Of a DNA stretch of 64,000 nt, positions 1 to 13,000 are shown piece by piece. Under the pieces are notes generated by a model. It ran no database searches, had not been told where the DNA came from, and worked only from the letters and a program-made list of their open reading frames with translations. How positions within the stretch are numbered: position 1 is the first letter of the stretch; each line of letters starts with the position of its first letter. The translations under genes were made by a program, and so were the position numbers. The DNA is from Paraphoma chrysanthemicola (lineage: Eukaryota > Ascomycota > Dothideomycetes > Pleosporales > Phaeosphaeriaceae): NCBI GenBank assembly GCA_020744225.1, contig JAGMWG010000003.1, positions 558,001 through 622,000 of the forward strand. The letters run 5' to 3'.

Positions 1-2171
1 GCGGCGGCAAAGGCGTAGTGAAGGCAAAATCAGCATCCTAATAATCACCAAGGACTTCTGGCCTGGATGGCTGGATATAGTCAGGTGTTTCCAAAAGTCG
101 GTTTATGTAGTCGTCGGTATGTATTCGATTGCTTGCCTGTATTATACCACACCTCTCGGAAAGCAGGAAGGCCTTCAAGAATGATCAAGTGATAATGAGC
201 GGCCAAACAGCGAACGCACGCAGCCCAGCACATTTCGCCAACATGATACGCGGCACAGAGTCTGATATGCTGCTTTGGTAGGCGATTCGCCCACATTCTC
301 TAGATCCTCTGGGTCAGGCGTGACTGCCTCAAGGATTTTGGTGGCCTGATGCGGCGGACCTAGACCGGATGGGTACGACGACAGCGTTGTTTATCGAACG
401 CGCCATCCGTAGCTCCTGCCGTCAAGCGCCAACGTGACGCCACTCCTACTCCATTCACCAAGCGCGACGAGTCCCCGCCGAGTCCCCGCGGAGACGAACC
501 CATTGCTATGTTAAGAACGGAGGCGACGCAACTCTCATGCCCGATCCCACTCGATGCAACCCCGCTTTCGTCGAGCTGGCACTCTTGTCTGATGATGAGT
601 CTCCGTCGTATACCTCATCGCTGCTATAGATGGAGGGTTGAAAACCTGGTATATAACCTAAACGGGTTTAGCGCCTTGATGAGCGCTTGGCTGCTATCTG
701 ATGGCACGAGCCTCAGCTCATGAAATCAACCATCACATACGACACTCACATTACGCGTCTCTTTTGGGGCCTCGACCATAGCAATCGCGAGGTCGATTTC
801 TTACACCTGTCTCAGACTCGAAGTGCCTTATCACACCCGTTGCCGAATACGTTCCCATGAGATCGTCGAACGACAAGGCCGAGGACGCTGGGCTTGCACG
901 CCTCTCGTGCGGGACAGTGCCATGTTCATGTGGACTATCATTCGAACTCATCGTGAAGGGCTCCTACTATGGTGTCACTTCTTGACCACGTCATCCGACA
1001 CTCCAATACCAGCGGACTCGAACGAGCTTTACGAGGACGAGACGGTAACCGGCAAATGCGTCTTTTTATGGTTATCCAAACCAGGAAACAGTGGTAACAT
1101 CGGCCACTCCACCAAATGTAACTCCTCTCTTAGGGATGCTCGAGGCAAGTGTGGCGATCTTGAGCTTGGGGAACACAACAATCCCTTGCGTTGTGACAAA
1201 TTGGCTCGTAGTGCTTGGGTGCGGCCTTGTAAAGTCAAGTGCTCATTGGAAGCGTCTAGTCCACAGCATGTTTCTTTTGTTCTACCCTCTATGATTAACA
1301 CTGATTAACTGAAGAACAGAGAACTTACACTTTCGCACCTATGCGGCAACGACGAGTGTCGCGACCCGAGCCACGTCACCCTCGAGACCATGTCACATAA
1401 CAGCAAACGTCAGAAATGCCACGAAGCAAATGTCTGCGTTTGTGGTCAGAAGCTGCCCTGCTTCGCAAAGCTAGCCATGAACATGGACGAACGCAGAAAC
1501 TTCGCTTTCAAGCTTGACGAAGAGTGCAAATTCGCCCTGAACGCTTGTCCATTTCCTGGATGCAAGTTCACGACCCCAAGCCATCTTACCAGGACGACCG
1601 CCTTCATAAACGAGCCAAGTGCAATGCAGTTGACCACGATTGTGACGACCTATGCTGAGACGCACCTTCACGCATGAGTGATGGGGCATACATGTGCCAC
1701 TGGCAATTGCTGAAGGCAGCTGTTGGCGTTGGTTCCACATACTCAATACATGTACGATCTTGACTCAAACCGCCCTCTCATGTCATGAACGGGCCCCATG
1801 AGCACACCACGCCAGCCTAAGGCCTCGAGCATCCCAGCTTAGGATCTCAAGGTCCTTAATGTAAGTTCTCGAGTACCCTGGATAGGGCATTCACTGCACT
1901 GATCTATACAAGTTGTGGACATGACCACGAAGTCGTGGTGAAAGCAAAACTATCGTTGCGACGAGGTGAGAGTAAGAGGGTTTGTACTTGGGCAAGGCCG
2001 CGGTAGACGTTGGCGCGTCAAGTCCCTTACTTGACAAACTCCGGGTGAGCGCGACATTTTAAGGATAGGCAGCGTTAGGAGCAAAGTAGATATTACTTGC
2101 TCAAGGGCCCCATCATTACATCGAGTCTCTTCAACTCCGCTATCTCTGGTCAGTTTTCAATCTAAGACACC
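1..2171. other. gene-poor stretch, no confident gene
   Basis: No reading frame here carries a domain I recognise. Open frames of 161 codons (823-1308) and 95 codons (1390-1677) exist. The second has C-P-F-P-G-C followed by a single His, faintly like a decayed C2H2 zinc finger, but it lacks the second His pair. I see no convincing splice pattern. Confidence 0.5.
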
Positions 2172-3302
2172 ATGGCGGCTAGTCTAGATGAGCTCAAAGA
2201 GCCAGCCGGCAGATTGGCGTCAGCGGCATACCCCACAGTCCCTCAAGAAGACAAAGTGCGAGATGAGACAGTAACACGTATCTTCACAAAGCTCGTGCTC
2301 GCAAGGCACATCCACATCCCGCTCAGTTCCTAAGAATTCCTTGTCGGTGGCAGCCCCGGAGGAGATCAAGAATCAGCCATCCGTCAGATGAAGAAGTGGG
2401 TCGAAAATACCCAGAAATCATGGATAGGGACGAGCTCTTGGTTGCAGAAGTTTGTTAACGGCGCTGTGACCTGGGCCGACTACCAGGTCCTATTAAACAG
2501 CTTTAACCGTCAAATCAAGTTGCTTTCTATCGCGCCTACTGGAGAGACTCCCGCTCAGCGCACTCTCCGCCGACAACGCTGAGGCCAGTACCGCAAGGCC
2601 CTCGATGTCCACAGCGCCACATCCAACTGAGCGTGAGCGCCATTATCAGTGAAACACAGGCGGCCGTAGACAGTGCGGTGACACGTGGCGCTGGTGAGAC
2701 GAGGATTAGAGAACTGCCAACGCGAGATCGGCAGCCTCCAAAAGCACGAGAACGGCCTGCAGCCGCAGAACACCCAGAGGATTTTCCGCGCCGTCAATGT
2801 CGAACCGGCAGAGCTTTCGTACCACTTTAAGACGCCTAATGCGTGCATCGAGTTTTGGGAGGGCCTTTGGGACACTGACGTGTTCGTGTCATTCCTGTTC
2901 GAGTTTGCTGGCGTGCTACATATGCGGTAGGTAATTCGAGACATAGTCCACAGTTGATACTGACCTTGCAGCAAAATTTGGGATACACCAGTCATCCAGA
3001 ACATGTTCAAGGAGAAGTTCGTGATCATTGCCGACAAAATCGCGCAGTATATCCTCATGCCTCGGGGACTCACAGCCGCATGTCAGAAGCTGTCAACGTC
3101 TTCGCTCATGCGGATCTCCGTTGACTATGCACCCGACCTCCAAGCCGTATATACGAAACTCAAGGAGGCAAATGTAACACTGAGCACTGCCGAGCCGGGC
3201 ATTAGCAGCTATACTGCACCTTTGCAGCTCCGAAGGGACACTATATCTACCTCCTGCGTAATTTCTTTTACACACAGCGCAAATATATGCGACTACTGCT
3301 AG
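2172..3302 (+). pseudogene. decayed protein-coding gene of unknown family
   Basis: An ATG at 2172 opens a protein-like frame that meets TAA at 2331-2333, continues in the same frame to a stop at 2580-2582, is broken by several stops to about 2690, and then reopens in the same frame to 2930. A GT-AG intron (about 2928-2972) leads into a last segment ending near 3302. The segments are helical, amphipathic and free of low-complexity sequence, as expected of former coding DNA. The first segment contains KKWVENTQKSW. No single splice pattern removes all the breaks. I do not recognise the family. A gene with several unusual introns is possible but less likely than decay. Confidence 0.35.
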
Positions 3303-4129
3303 AGTCGCATAGACACTCTTAAAATAAAAGCCTGGAGACCTTCGATGTGTTATAAAGCTAGTACTGTAGACGTAAGCACACGCGAGGGCATCTAAGAGTA
3401 TCCCATCGGAGCGGCCAAGGTGCAGTACAATTCTATGGATCTCTGGCAATCCAAACTACGCAGTGAGGACTTGCAGGAAGCAATTGTGGAACGAACACGC
3501 TGAAGGCGACGAAGAGGAGGAGTACGACCTTGGTCATATCACACGTGCACGCCGAGAGTAATGCGCGTGCTTGCGATCTTATTGATGGCGGTCTTCACGA
3601 TTGGTTTTATCGTTCACCGGTGTCGCTTTATTCATGCCTGGTTGCAGTCACTGATCGCGCTTACCACGCAGTAGTTCCTAGCTGCACAAGTCGCGCTGTA
3701 TTCTACCGCGATAACGTTAAGAAGGCCAGCCGAAAGAAAACTGCTCTGCGTTCCGCATGGAAGTGGGTCAAGAATACACAGATCGACCGGGTTGGATGCA
3801 GCGTAGCTGCAACGAAGAGCTCGCCCAGACGGGATGGGACCGAAGGGAATCTCACAAGCGATGAACGGAGCTTCGGGAGTACTCATGACTTACCAAACGC
3901 GTGGCAAGGTACGAGTCTAGTGGTATTGCCACTGCAACCCACCCATGTACCATCATTCGATGATGGGACGCCGGCGCAATTTGAATTTTCGATGCTGCCA
4001 AGTTAGGCATAGCAGGCATATCACAACATGCGCTCCACCAATGTCGTTATCGACGAGACTGCATTCCAATTGTGTTAAATACAGTGCAAACGAATGCGAT
4101 GAGCATTGCCATACCCGACAACCACAGCC
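3303..4129. other. intergenic, with a short fragment resembling the decayed gene
   Basis: No intact gene. Around 3752-3785 the bases encode KWVKNTQ and are close at nucleotide level to the KKWVENTQ segment near 2390, suggesting a second, smaller remnant of the same sequence. The rest is the likely promoter of the OPT gene. Confidence 0.4.
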
Positions 4130-6543
4130 ATGGCATCAGCTGCGGAACGCATCACAAGCGCCGAGCTTAACGGCAACAAGCTCAGCGCCCAGACGTCGAG
4201 CGAAGATCTTAGCGCGCCTGGCAGTCGTATGACGTCACCAAAGAACACGAAATCAGGGGTCGGCGCGATCGTAACACCATCAACACTTGACCAAGAAGAC
4301 AACACCGCCGTTGTTGAGGAGGAAGCCCACGATGATCCGGAGATCGCCCAATTACCGCTCATTGTCCGCCAACTCGTGTCGCTCGACGATGACACGACGC
4401 TTCCCACCATAACATCCCGCTACTTCGTTCTCTCGGTCGTGTTTGTCGTTCCGGGAGCTTTCTTGTCGCAGATGAGCCATTTTCGCACGACTCAAGCACC
4501 GTACTCCATCTTCTTCGTACAGATTGCTTGCCATTATGCCGGTCATTTCCTTGCGGACTACCTTCCTGCTTGGACGGTGAAGCTCCCTTTCGGGTGCAGC
4601 TTCAATCTGAATCCAGCACCATGGAGCATCAAAGAACACGTCCTCGTCACTCTTACGGCAGCTTCGGGCGCGACCTACAATCTCGCATACACGCCCATCT
4701 CTATGGCCGAGCTGTACTACGATACGAAGATCGACCCTGCGGTTGCCATTTTCTTCATGATGGCAATCGTGTGGGTTGGCTATGCCATCGCAGCAATTGC
4801 TCGGACTATGCTGTTGTGGGAGCCTGAGTATATTTGGCCTCAAGCGCTTATGCAGACTACTTTGTTTGAGACGTTCCGTAAACAGGACCGCCAGAGCCGA
4901 CTGGCAAAACGCCAGATGATTGTGTTCTTTTCCTGTTTAGTCGGAATGACTCTGTGGCAATTCCTTCCCGAATATGTGTTCCCCATGACGTCTTCGCTGG
5001 CGTTCCTCTGTTGGGTGGCGCCCAAAAACCGCGTTGCCAACTTCATTGGTTCCGGACTCGGAGGCATGGGGTTCTTGAACTTGTCCTTGGATTGGTCCAA
5101 TATCAATTGGAACGGGTCCTCAATATTGATCACACCGTTCTGGACTCAGACCATTTTGTTCCTCGCCTTTGCCTTCAACTGCTGGGTGCTCCTTCCAGCA
5201 GCGAAATGGGGCAAATTAGGCTCGTACAAGCACGGCTTGATGTCGAATTCGCTCCTTACTGCAAATGGTACAAAGTATCCGACGCTGGAAATCATCAACC
5301 CAGACTTCAGTCTAAATCACACTGCTTATGAAGAGCATGGGCCGGTCTTCATGGGGCTTCAGAATATCTGGGCGACATTCTTCAGCTACGCGAAGTTGCC
5401 CTCGGCCTTTGTGTGGGTGGCAACGTTTGGTGCATCGTCCATTGTCGCGACATTGAAGAAGAACAAGCTCGCACGTAGAGCCCGCAAGGAAGCTGCGAAG
5501 CACCATTCGGCCAATGGATTTGTTGCGCCAAACATCCATCACCAATATACTGACCGGCTCAACGTCCTGCAACGGTCGTACAAAGAGGTACCAGCATGGT
5601 GGTTTGCCCTTTTGTTCGTTGTAGGAGCTGTTATCATATTTGCCATCGTCGGGGCAGGTCATCTCTTCGTGCCAATTTGGACTGTCGTAGTTGGTCTTGC
5701 GACAGGTGTGGTGGTCGTTGTGCCGCTTGGCTACCTTTATTAATCTCAAATTACCAAGTCGCGATTGGCGATTTTAACGAGCTTATGTATGGTTACATGG
5801 TCCAGACGAAAGCTGGCACAGGACATCACCATCCTTGCGGACCGTCCGTATATCGAAGCATCGCCGGCGATGCGTGGTATCGAGCGCAATACATGCTCCA
5901 AGATCAGCGCATTGGGCACTACATGCATATCCCCCCTCGGACGGTCTTCTTCAGCCAGATCTTCGGCAGTATATTAGGCATACCGATCAACTACGGCGTC
6001 ATACGCTGGGTACTGAACACCAAATTCGACTACCTCTCCGGCAAGAAGACGGATCCCCTTAACCAGTGGACTGGACAGTCTCTTGTGTCATCCAACAGCC
6101 TTGGAGTGCAGTATGCAATCATTGGTCCAAAGCGGATGTTTAGCCAGGCAATCTTCCGACCACTTCCGTACGCGTTTCTCTTTGGTGCTCTTATGCCCCT
6201 TGTCTTTTACGCATTACACCGTGCATTTCCCAAGTCCAAGCTCAAGTTCCACCTTTGGAATACCACGATCTTCTTCTCCGGTATGGCGGTATTTTACGGA
6301 AACCTGTCCACCGGATACTTCAGCGCGTATGTCGGCGGTTTTATCGCCATGTACTGGTTCTTTCGACACCACTTCCAGATCTGGAAGAGGTACAACTACA
6401 TCGTGGCTGCTGCTCTGGATGCGGCGTTCAATTTGAACATGCTGCTGATCTTTTTGTTCTTCGGCAGTGGCAAGCAGATTAAAATGCCAAACTGGTGGGG
6501 AAACAATGTAGATAGTGTCGAAAGATGTTTTGCGTCCGACTGA
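4130..6543 (+). CDS. OPT-family oligopeptide transporter, one-base frameshift near 5740
   Basis: Multi-pass membrane protein of the OPT family (Isp4-like), which imports small peptides or related compounds with protons. The start is the ATG at 4130 (MASAAERITS); upstream in-frame codons lack ATG. The N-terminal 537 codons contain family blocks such as AYTPISMAELYYDTKIDP (near 4685-4735) and many hydrophobic segments. That frame meets TAA at 5741-5743 just after PLGYLY. The next frame continues without loss of conserved sequence: LISNYQVAIGDFNELMYGYM, then further membrane segments to the stop at 6541-6543. Joined, the product would be about 804 residues, normal for the family. Homology is continuous across the break, so a lost base (mutation or assembly error) fits better than an intron. 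A GT-AG removal of 5706-5758 would restore frame but delete the conserved block. Confidence 0.85.
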
Positions 6544-6896
6544 ATGTCGGGAGGATAGCTTATTTGTCTAACTGCTCGCGATGCAACTACCCGGGGCTTC
6601 AATGTATTGTTCTGTACCACTGATTTTATACTCCAATCATATTCGCACTCTTCGTGCATTGACCCCCTGGCCGTGGCGCGAGGCTGAGCACCGCCCAGCA
6701 TTCGGCTGCTTTAGTTCGCTGCTGCCTAGCCTATAAAAGTCGATGCATAACCCGCTCATGGCGATCCACATACCCTCTTTAGCTCACGAAGTAACGTATA
6801 CTGCGTCAAAGCCCATGGCGACGACTAGCTGTACCTTTTCATCTCATGAGGTCCAAAACTTTATTACCTCCTCCAATTCGGCGGGGATGACTGCGT
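6544..6896. other. intergenic
   Basis: Terminator side of the transporter and promoter side of the HET gene. A TATAAAA element lies near 6731-6737, about 160 bases before the chosen start. No gene seen. Confidence 0.5.
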
Positions 6897-8143
6897 ATGC
6901 GAAACTATCGGCTCTACTTCCGCACAATACATCGCTGGTCCGCAACGCCCAAGTCTCGAAAGAAAATAGGGTTGAGAAGAAGAACGAAGCAACCGCCTTC
7001 TCTACAGCCCCAGAAATTACTGGATTTGGTAAGAGTGTTTGAATATTACATGATCTCAAGTACTGAAAGCAGACTTCAGAGCACGCTGAACATGCTCTAT
7101 ATGAGCCACTCAATTCGCCAGACAAAATTCGCATCGTCCGCATCAATCCAGGCAGTCGAGAAGAAAGGCTGGCCTGTACGATAAGCCACGTCAAGCTCGG
7201 AAGCGAAACGTACGAAGCGCTCTCATATGAATGGGGTTTAGCTAGCGATGATGACCCCTTCATACTAATCGACGGAAGGAATACAAGGATTAGGACGAAT
7301 TTGCGTAACGCTCTGGTCGAAATAAGATATAAGGATAGGCCACGATATGTCTGGATTGACGCTTTGAGTATCAATCAGGCCGACATACAGGAGCGCAATC
7401 ATCAAGTACGCATGATGAGAGAAATATACCAAGGCGCGCAACATGTCATCATCTGGCTTGGGCCTGAAGAGGACCAGAGTTCAATGGCTATTGATTACTT
7501 AGCAACGCTAGGTCGAAGAGAAACCGCATATAAGAAAAAGCTTATACGAAAAATGGCTTACAAGTGTGCAGCGCTGTCAGCGCTATCAGCGCTTTCAATG
7601 CGGTCTTACTGGCGCAGGGTATGGGTGCAACAAGAGATCTATCTTGCGCGACGGTTCACTGTTTGTTGTGGCAACCGATCCATCGGCGACTATGATTTCA
7701 TCACAGCCATAACTTGGCTCGGCGGAGAAACTGATATGCATTGGAGGAATGTAAATCAATCTCCTTGCTACCCTATCATGAAAACCCTCGTAGATAAAAT
7801 TCTCCACGGCACTCAAACTTACCTCGGGCGCTGGCTGGACATGTCACGGGCTCAACAACTACAAGCGTCTGAGGCTCGAGACCTAATTTATGCGCTTTTG
7901 GCGATCAGCGCAGACTGTCAGAAGTCCGAGATTATTGCGGACTACGACAAACCGGTGGATGAAGTATACCTTGAGACGATCAAGGCAATTGAAGCCCACG
8001 GAACGACATATCGGGACCGCCAAGACGAGGATGCGTTCAAGAGGGATCTTGCATACCGACTTGGGTTGGATTACGATAACGATCTGCGACAACGCCTCGA
8101 GCCGTGGCGGAACTTTATCAGCAGTCGTTGGATGAGACCGTGA
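6897..8143 (+). CDS. HET-domain (heterokaryon incompatibility) protein
   Basis: Two exons, 6897-7028 and 7073-8143, joined in phase 0 across a 44-nt intron (GTAAGAG ... TACTGAAAGCAG), give about 400 residues. The joined N-terminus reads ALYEPLNSPDKIRI, then YEALSYEWG, then YVWIDALSINQ and IYQGAQHVIIWLGP: the classical ordered blocks of the HET domain (roughly residues 55-200). HET proteins are cytoplasmic and mediate nonself recognition and cell death when unlike hyphae fuse. The C-terminal half has no second domain that I recognise, and the protein is at the short end for the family. The start at 6897 is the first ATG of the spliced frame; an upstream exon cannot be excluded. Confidence 0.8.
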
Positions 8144-10060
8144 TGAAATGGAGCGATCGAAGCCACGCGCAAGTCCAACAAATGTCACCAAGTCTTCGGA
8201 TCATCACATTATGCTGTATCCAATCTTTCTTGCTCGCTGCGATACTACATCACAAACTCTCGTGAGCCCCATCATCACGTCAGGAGTCGGAGCGTGGGCC
8301 TAAAATTGCTTTTAGGTCCCTAATCAGGTCATGCGCATGAACTGCATACATGTCCGCCACACATGTGCAGTGATATTCTCGGGGCGGTCGATTAGTGGGT
8401 TGAGGTGTTTGAGGCGACAAGTTAGCTTTAATGGACGCTGTCCTAGGCCCGGAAACTCACCACCGGCGATGAGCGTTGCAGGAGTCTAGAGAAGACTGTT
8501 TTCGCTCTTTCCGATACCTGGAGCTCTTCAAGACGATTTCTTGTGGCTGGCGGCGGCATTTGGTAGCCATTATTGCGTGCTCCCAAAAGTAAAGCTGGAC
8601 CAATGCGAATGATTATGGGAAGCTGAATGTGCTGGAACAGAGAGATTGCTTGTGTCAGATTCAGAGGAGAAAAGAAAGCGATTTATTTTGTTGAACGAAT
8701 TGCACTCTGGTCTCGGTACTGGGTACCATATCAATGGTCTTAGACGGCGTGTTCAGCGAACCATGGTTCGTGGACCCTAATGCCACCAATGATCGATATA
8801 CAGCAAGGTAATGTAGACTTGTCGACTTTCCTTACGCATTACATAGTCGCCTTCAAATTCAAACATACCTTGAGCTCAATTTTTACATCGTCTATCTTTA
8901 ACTTTTATACTTTGAAAGACCTAGGGACGAAAATCGAATCAACATACTGAAGGGCAATGGGTTTGATTTGGAAAAGGGGAAATGAGGTGTCCGCACGTCT
9001 GACTTTCGTAATGACAGCCGAATTGTTGAAGTAGACATAGTTACAAAGTTTTAATTTGGAGGCACACGATTTGAATACGTTTGTATGTGTGGGCAATTAG
9101 AAGAATTGGTGATCGTGTTTGCATAGGACGGAAGTCGATGGCGAGGATCGTTCTCGTGTGCGAACTCGAGAATGATGGCGAGACAATGACCTTTCTCTAC
9201 CAGATCCACGAAGACACACAGGGACACAACAATGGGTCACTTTGATCATTGTTCGTGTTTCGACATAAGGGGTCGCTAGACATGCGTGCAAAGTATCTGA
9301 AAAGCCTTGGGACATGCCCGTCCACTTCATCTGTTTCGTGCCTAATCGTCCTGCGGTAGGGTTTCTTTCTTCCCTGTGGTGGTTTTCCCGAGATGTATGA
9401 ACCGCGAGGATTCCTAATACTTTCCGAGTGAAAATCGAGCGCTGGCAATCAGACGAGCGCGGATGGGTGTTGGTGCTTCCTACTTGGTGAGCAAGCGATG
9501 TTTTGGAGGGGACATTCAGTTTTGTTCTTAATTGGCCAACGCGGTCTACCGAAGAAGGAAGGAGCCCAGAAGCTTAGGAAGGAGTGCTGCGCCCCACTGC
9601 GCGTGATTGCACTGCATGCAGTCGATACGGAGATGACGGATGGAAATCACATTGTAGGGGCTTGTGGATCATGAGTGTGAGGTGTGGCATCGGGGCACGG
9701 AAGCATAGCAAAGTTTCTCCATGTCCCTAGCTGGGGAAAAGAGTCCAAATAGCTTCCGAAACAGTGCGACGGGTCAGGAGACGCTATTCAAGGGTTCGCG
9801 TGATCTGGGGTTCGCGCGTGGGGTTGGGGCGCGGAGTGCGGGGAAGCTGGAACCATCGGCAAAACACAACGCGAAGCAGGACGCGGCCCAAAGGTACCGT
9901 CTTATGTACCTCCTTGCTTCGCATACCGTGGCACCTCCGGCGCTTCCCTCTCAGCCTCAACCCTTTCGCGCCAGCTAGCCTTGTCCTCCACCAGAACCAG
10001 TTGCCAGCAGATGCGGGTCCAGGACGTCTCCCTTTGCTCGCCTATTTCCGAGACAGCAAC
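8144..10060. other. long intergenic region before the transhydrogenase
   Basis: About 1.9 kb without a recognisable gene on either strand. A frame open from 9764 runs into the transhydrogenase start, but its residues before 10061 look like translated leader (Arg/Ser/Pro-rich, no targeting pattern), so I treat them as 5' leader. Confidence 0.5.
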
Positions 10061-13000
10061 ATGAGTACCTCCGCCAATTGTCTCGCCGGCTATAGGGCGC
10101 TCGCCTCTCGTCCGTCGCGGGGCAGCGTTCCTAGTCTGAAGCTGTTTGCTTCAGTATTCACCATTCGCACGGGACCAGGGATTCAGCGGGAGATCCACGC
10201 GAAGAATGTTCAGCTTCAGCAACCTACTGCAGGTGTGCGGAGCCTTAGCCGGCCACGATCGCTGCACCTGCAGCCGTATGTCTCGCAGGCCACTGCAATC
10301 GCCCGTTATGCAACCCATGCTGCGGAGCCGCCTCGGGATGACGATGCGGAACTGCCAACTAGCCCGCCTTTCTCCTCAGGGAAATACAGCACAATCACTA
10401 TAGGCATTCCGAAAGAGAGCTATCCCGGAGAACGCCGTGTTGCCATTACTCCCCAAAATGTGGCGCTCCTCCTCAAGAAGGGTTTCTCACGTGTTCTCAT
10501 TGAGCGAGGCGCTGGTGTCGAAGCTCAATTCACGGACGAAGCCTACGAGCAGGCTGGAGCCAAGACCGTTGACCGCAGGAGCGTCTTCTCCGAGAGCGAC
10601 ATTCTGCTCAAAGTCAGATCACTCAGCATCGATGGACCAGATAGTGAAGTCGATGCCATCCGCGAGGGTGCAACCGTCATTTCCTTCCTTTACCCAGTTC
10701 AAAACAAGCCAGTTGTAGACCGCATTGCATCTAGAAAAGCCACTGCATTTGCCATGGATATGGTGCCTCGCATTTCTCGTGCCCAGGTTTTCGATGCATT
10801 GAGCTCCATGGCCAATATCGCCGGATATAAGGCCGTCTTGGAGGCTTCAAACACGTTTGGCCGGTTCCTCACTGGCCAGGTTACCGCTGCTGGAAAGATT
10901 CCGCCTTGCAAAGTTCTCGTTATTGGAGCCGGTGTGGCTGGCCTTAGCGCCATTGCTACGGCTCGTCGTATGGGTGCTATCGTCCGAGGGTGTGTAGTCC
11001 CTAACTCCATATGTTCTCGAAAATGAAAAGACTAACACTCCTTACAGATTCGATACTCGTTCCGCCGCTCGTGAGCAAGTGCAATCCCTAGGCGCTGAAT
11101 TCATTGAAGTCGACATCAAAGAAGATGGCTCTGGAGCTGGCGGTTATGCCAAGGTCATGTCCAAAGAGTTTATTGAAGCTGAGATGAAGTTGTTTTACGA
11201 GCAGTGCCGAGAAGTCGATATTGTTATCACCACAGCTTTGATTCCAGGCAAACCAGCTCCAAAGCTCATCACTAAAGCTATGCTCGGTGCTATGAAACCC
11301 GGTTCGGTCGTTGTCGATCTTGCCGCTGAGGCAGGTGGTAATTGCGAGGCTACCGTGCCTGGCAAGCTTGCCAAATACGACGGCGTGTCCATCATCGGTA
11401 AGTTCTTCGTTTTGTTCATGTGACCAGTTACTGAAAGCAACGCAGGCTACACTGATCTTCCGTCTCGTCTGCCCACACAATCGTCCACACTCTACTCTAA
11501 CAATGTCACCAAGTTCCTTCTGTCCCTGGTCCCTCAAGACAAAAAGGAAAAGTACTATGATGTCGATCTCACCGATGAGGTCACCCGTGGTGCGATTGTC
11601 ACGTATGATGGCCGCATTCTCCCACCAGCACCTCGACCTGCACCGCCTCCAGTTCAAGCTAAGGCCGCTCCTTCGCCCGCCGACCAGGCCGCCAACATTG
11701 TCGCCCTTACTCCATGGCAGACGCAATCTCGCCAAGTCGCTGGCGTTACTGCCGGTATGACGACGGCGCTCGCGCTCGGCAAGTTCACTGGACCGCTCTT
11801 CATGAGCAATGCATTCACATTCGCTTTGGCTAGTATGATCGGGTACCGCGTTGTATGGGGTGTGGCTCCGGCTCTTCATTCGCCGCTGATGAGTGTCACC
11901 AATGCTATATCTGGAATGGTTGGTATCGGTGGTCTTTACATCATGGGTGGTGGTCTCCTGCCGGAGACTATCCCTCAGACACTCGGTGCGCTGTCAGTCT
12001 TGCTTGCATTCGTCAATGTGTCTGGTGGTTTCGTGATCACAAAGAGGATGCTGGATATGTTCAGGCGACCAACCGATCCCAAGGAATACCCACTGTTGTA
12101 CGCCATTCCTGCGGCTCTGTTCGGTGGTGGTTTCATTTACGCTGCATCGACTGGTATGGCAGGTCTCGTACAAGCTGGATACCTCGTCAGCAGTCTTCTC
12201 TGTATGACCTCGCTTTCTGGGTTGGCTTCGCAGGCCACAGCTCGACGCGGTAATATCCTCGGTATACTCGGTGTATTCTCAGGTATCCTTGCCTCGTTGG
12301 CTGTAGTGGGCCTCTCAGGAGAAACGCTTACACAGTTCGCGGGTCTCGCAACGGTCGGCAGCATCATCGGAATGGCCATTGGACGCCGTATCACTCCGAC
12401 TGGGCTTCCACAAACTGTCGCAGCTCTCCACTCCGTCGTTGGTCTTGCTGCGGTACTCACCAGCATCGGCAGCGTCCTCGGTCACGAAGGTGCTGACATC
12501 TCAACCCTACACATGGTTTCCGCATACCTCGGTGTCATCATCGGTGGTGTGACGTTTACAGGAAGTATCGTCGCCTTCCTCAAGCTCGCCGCCAAGATGT
12601 CTTCCCGACCTATCAACCTTCCCGGCCGCCATCTCATCAACGGCAGTCTTCTCGGTGCCAACATGGCTACCATGGGCGCTTTCCTGGCATGGGCACCCGG
12701 CGCACCGTTAGTTGGCGCAGCATGTCTCTGCGGCAGCGCTGCGCTCAGTTTCATCAAAGGCTATACCACCACAGCAGCGATCGGTGGCGCGGACATGCCG
12801 GTCGTCATCACCGTCCTCAACGCTTATTCCGGCTTCGCGCTCGTAGCAGAAGGCTTCATGCTCGATAACTCTCTACTAACAACCATCGGCGCACTAATCG
12901 GTGTATCTGGCTCTATTCTCTCATACATCATGTGCGTCGCCATGAACCGCTCACTGACCAATGTGCTCTTCGGCGGCATCGCGCCCACCGCACAATCAGA

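Noticed and set aside
9764..10060. N-terminal extension of the transhydrogenase
   Set aside because: The open frame starts without ATG, and the ATG at 10061 is followed by a plausible mitochondrial presequence.
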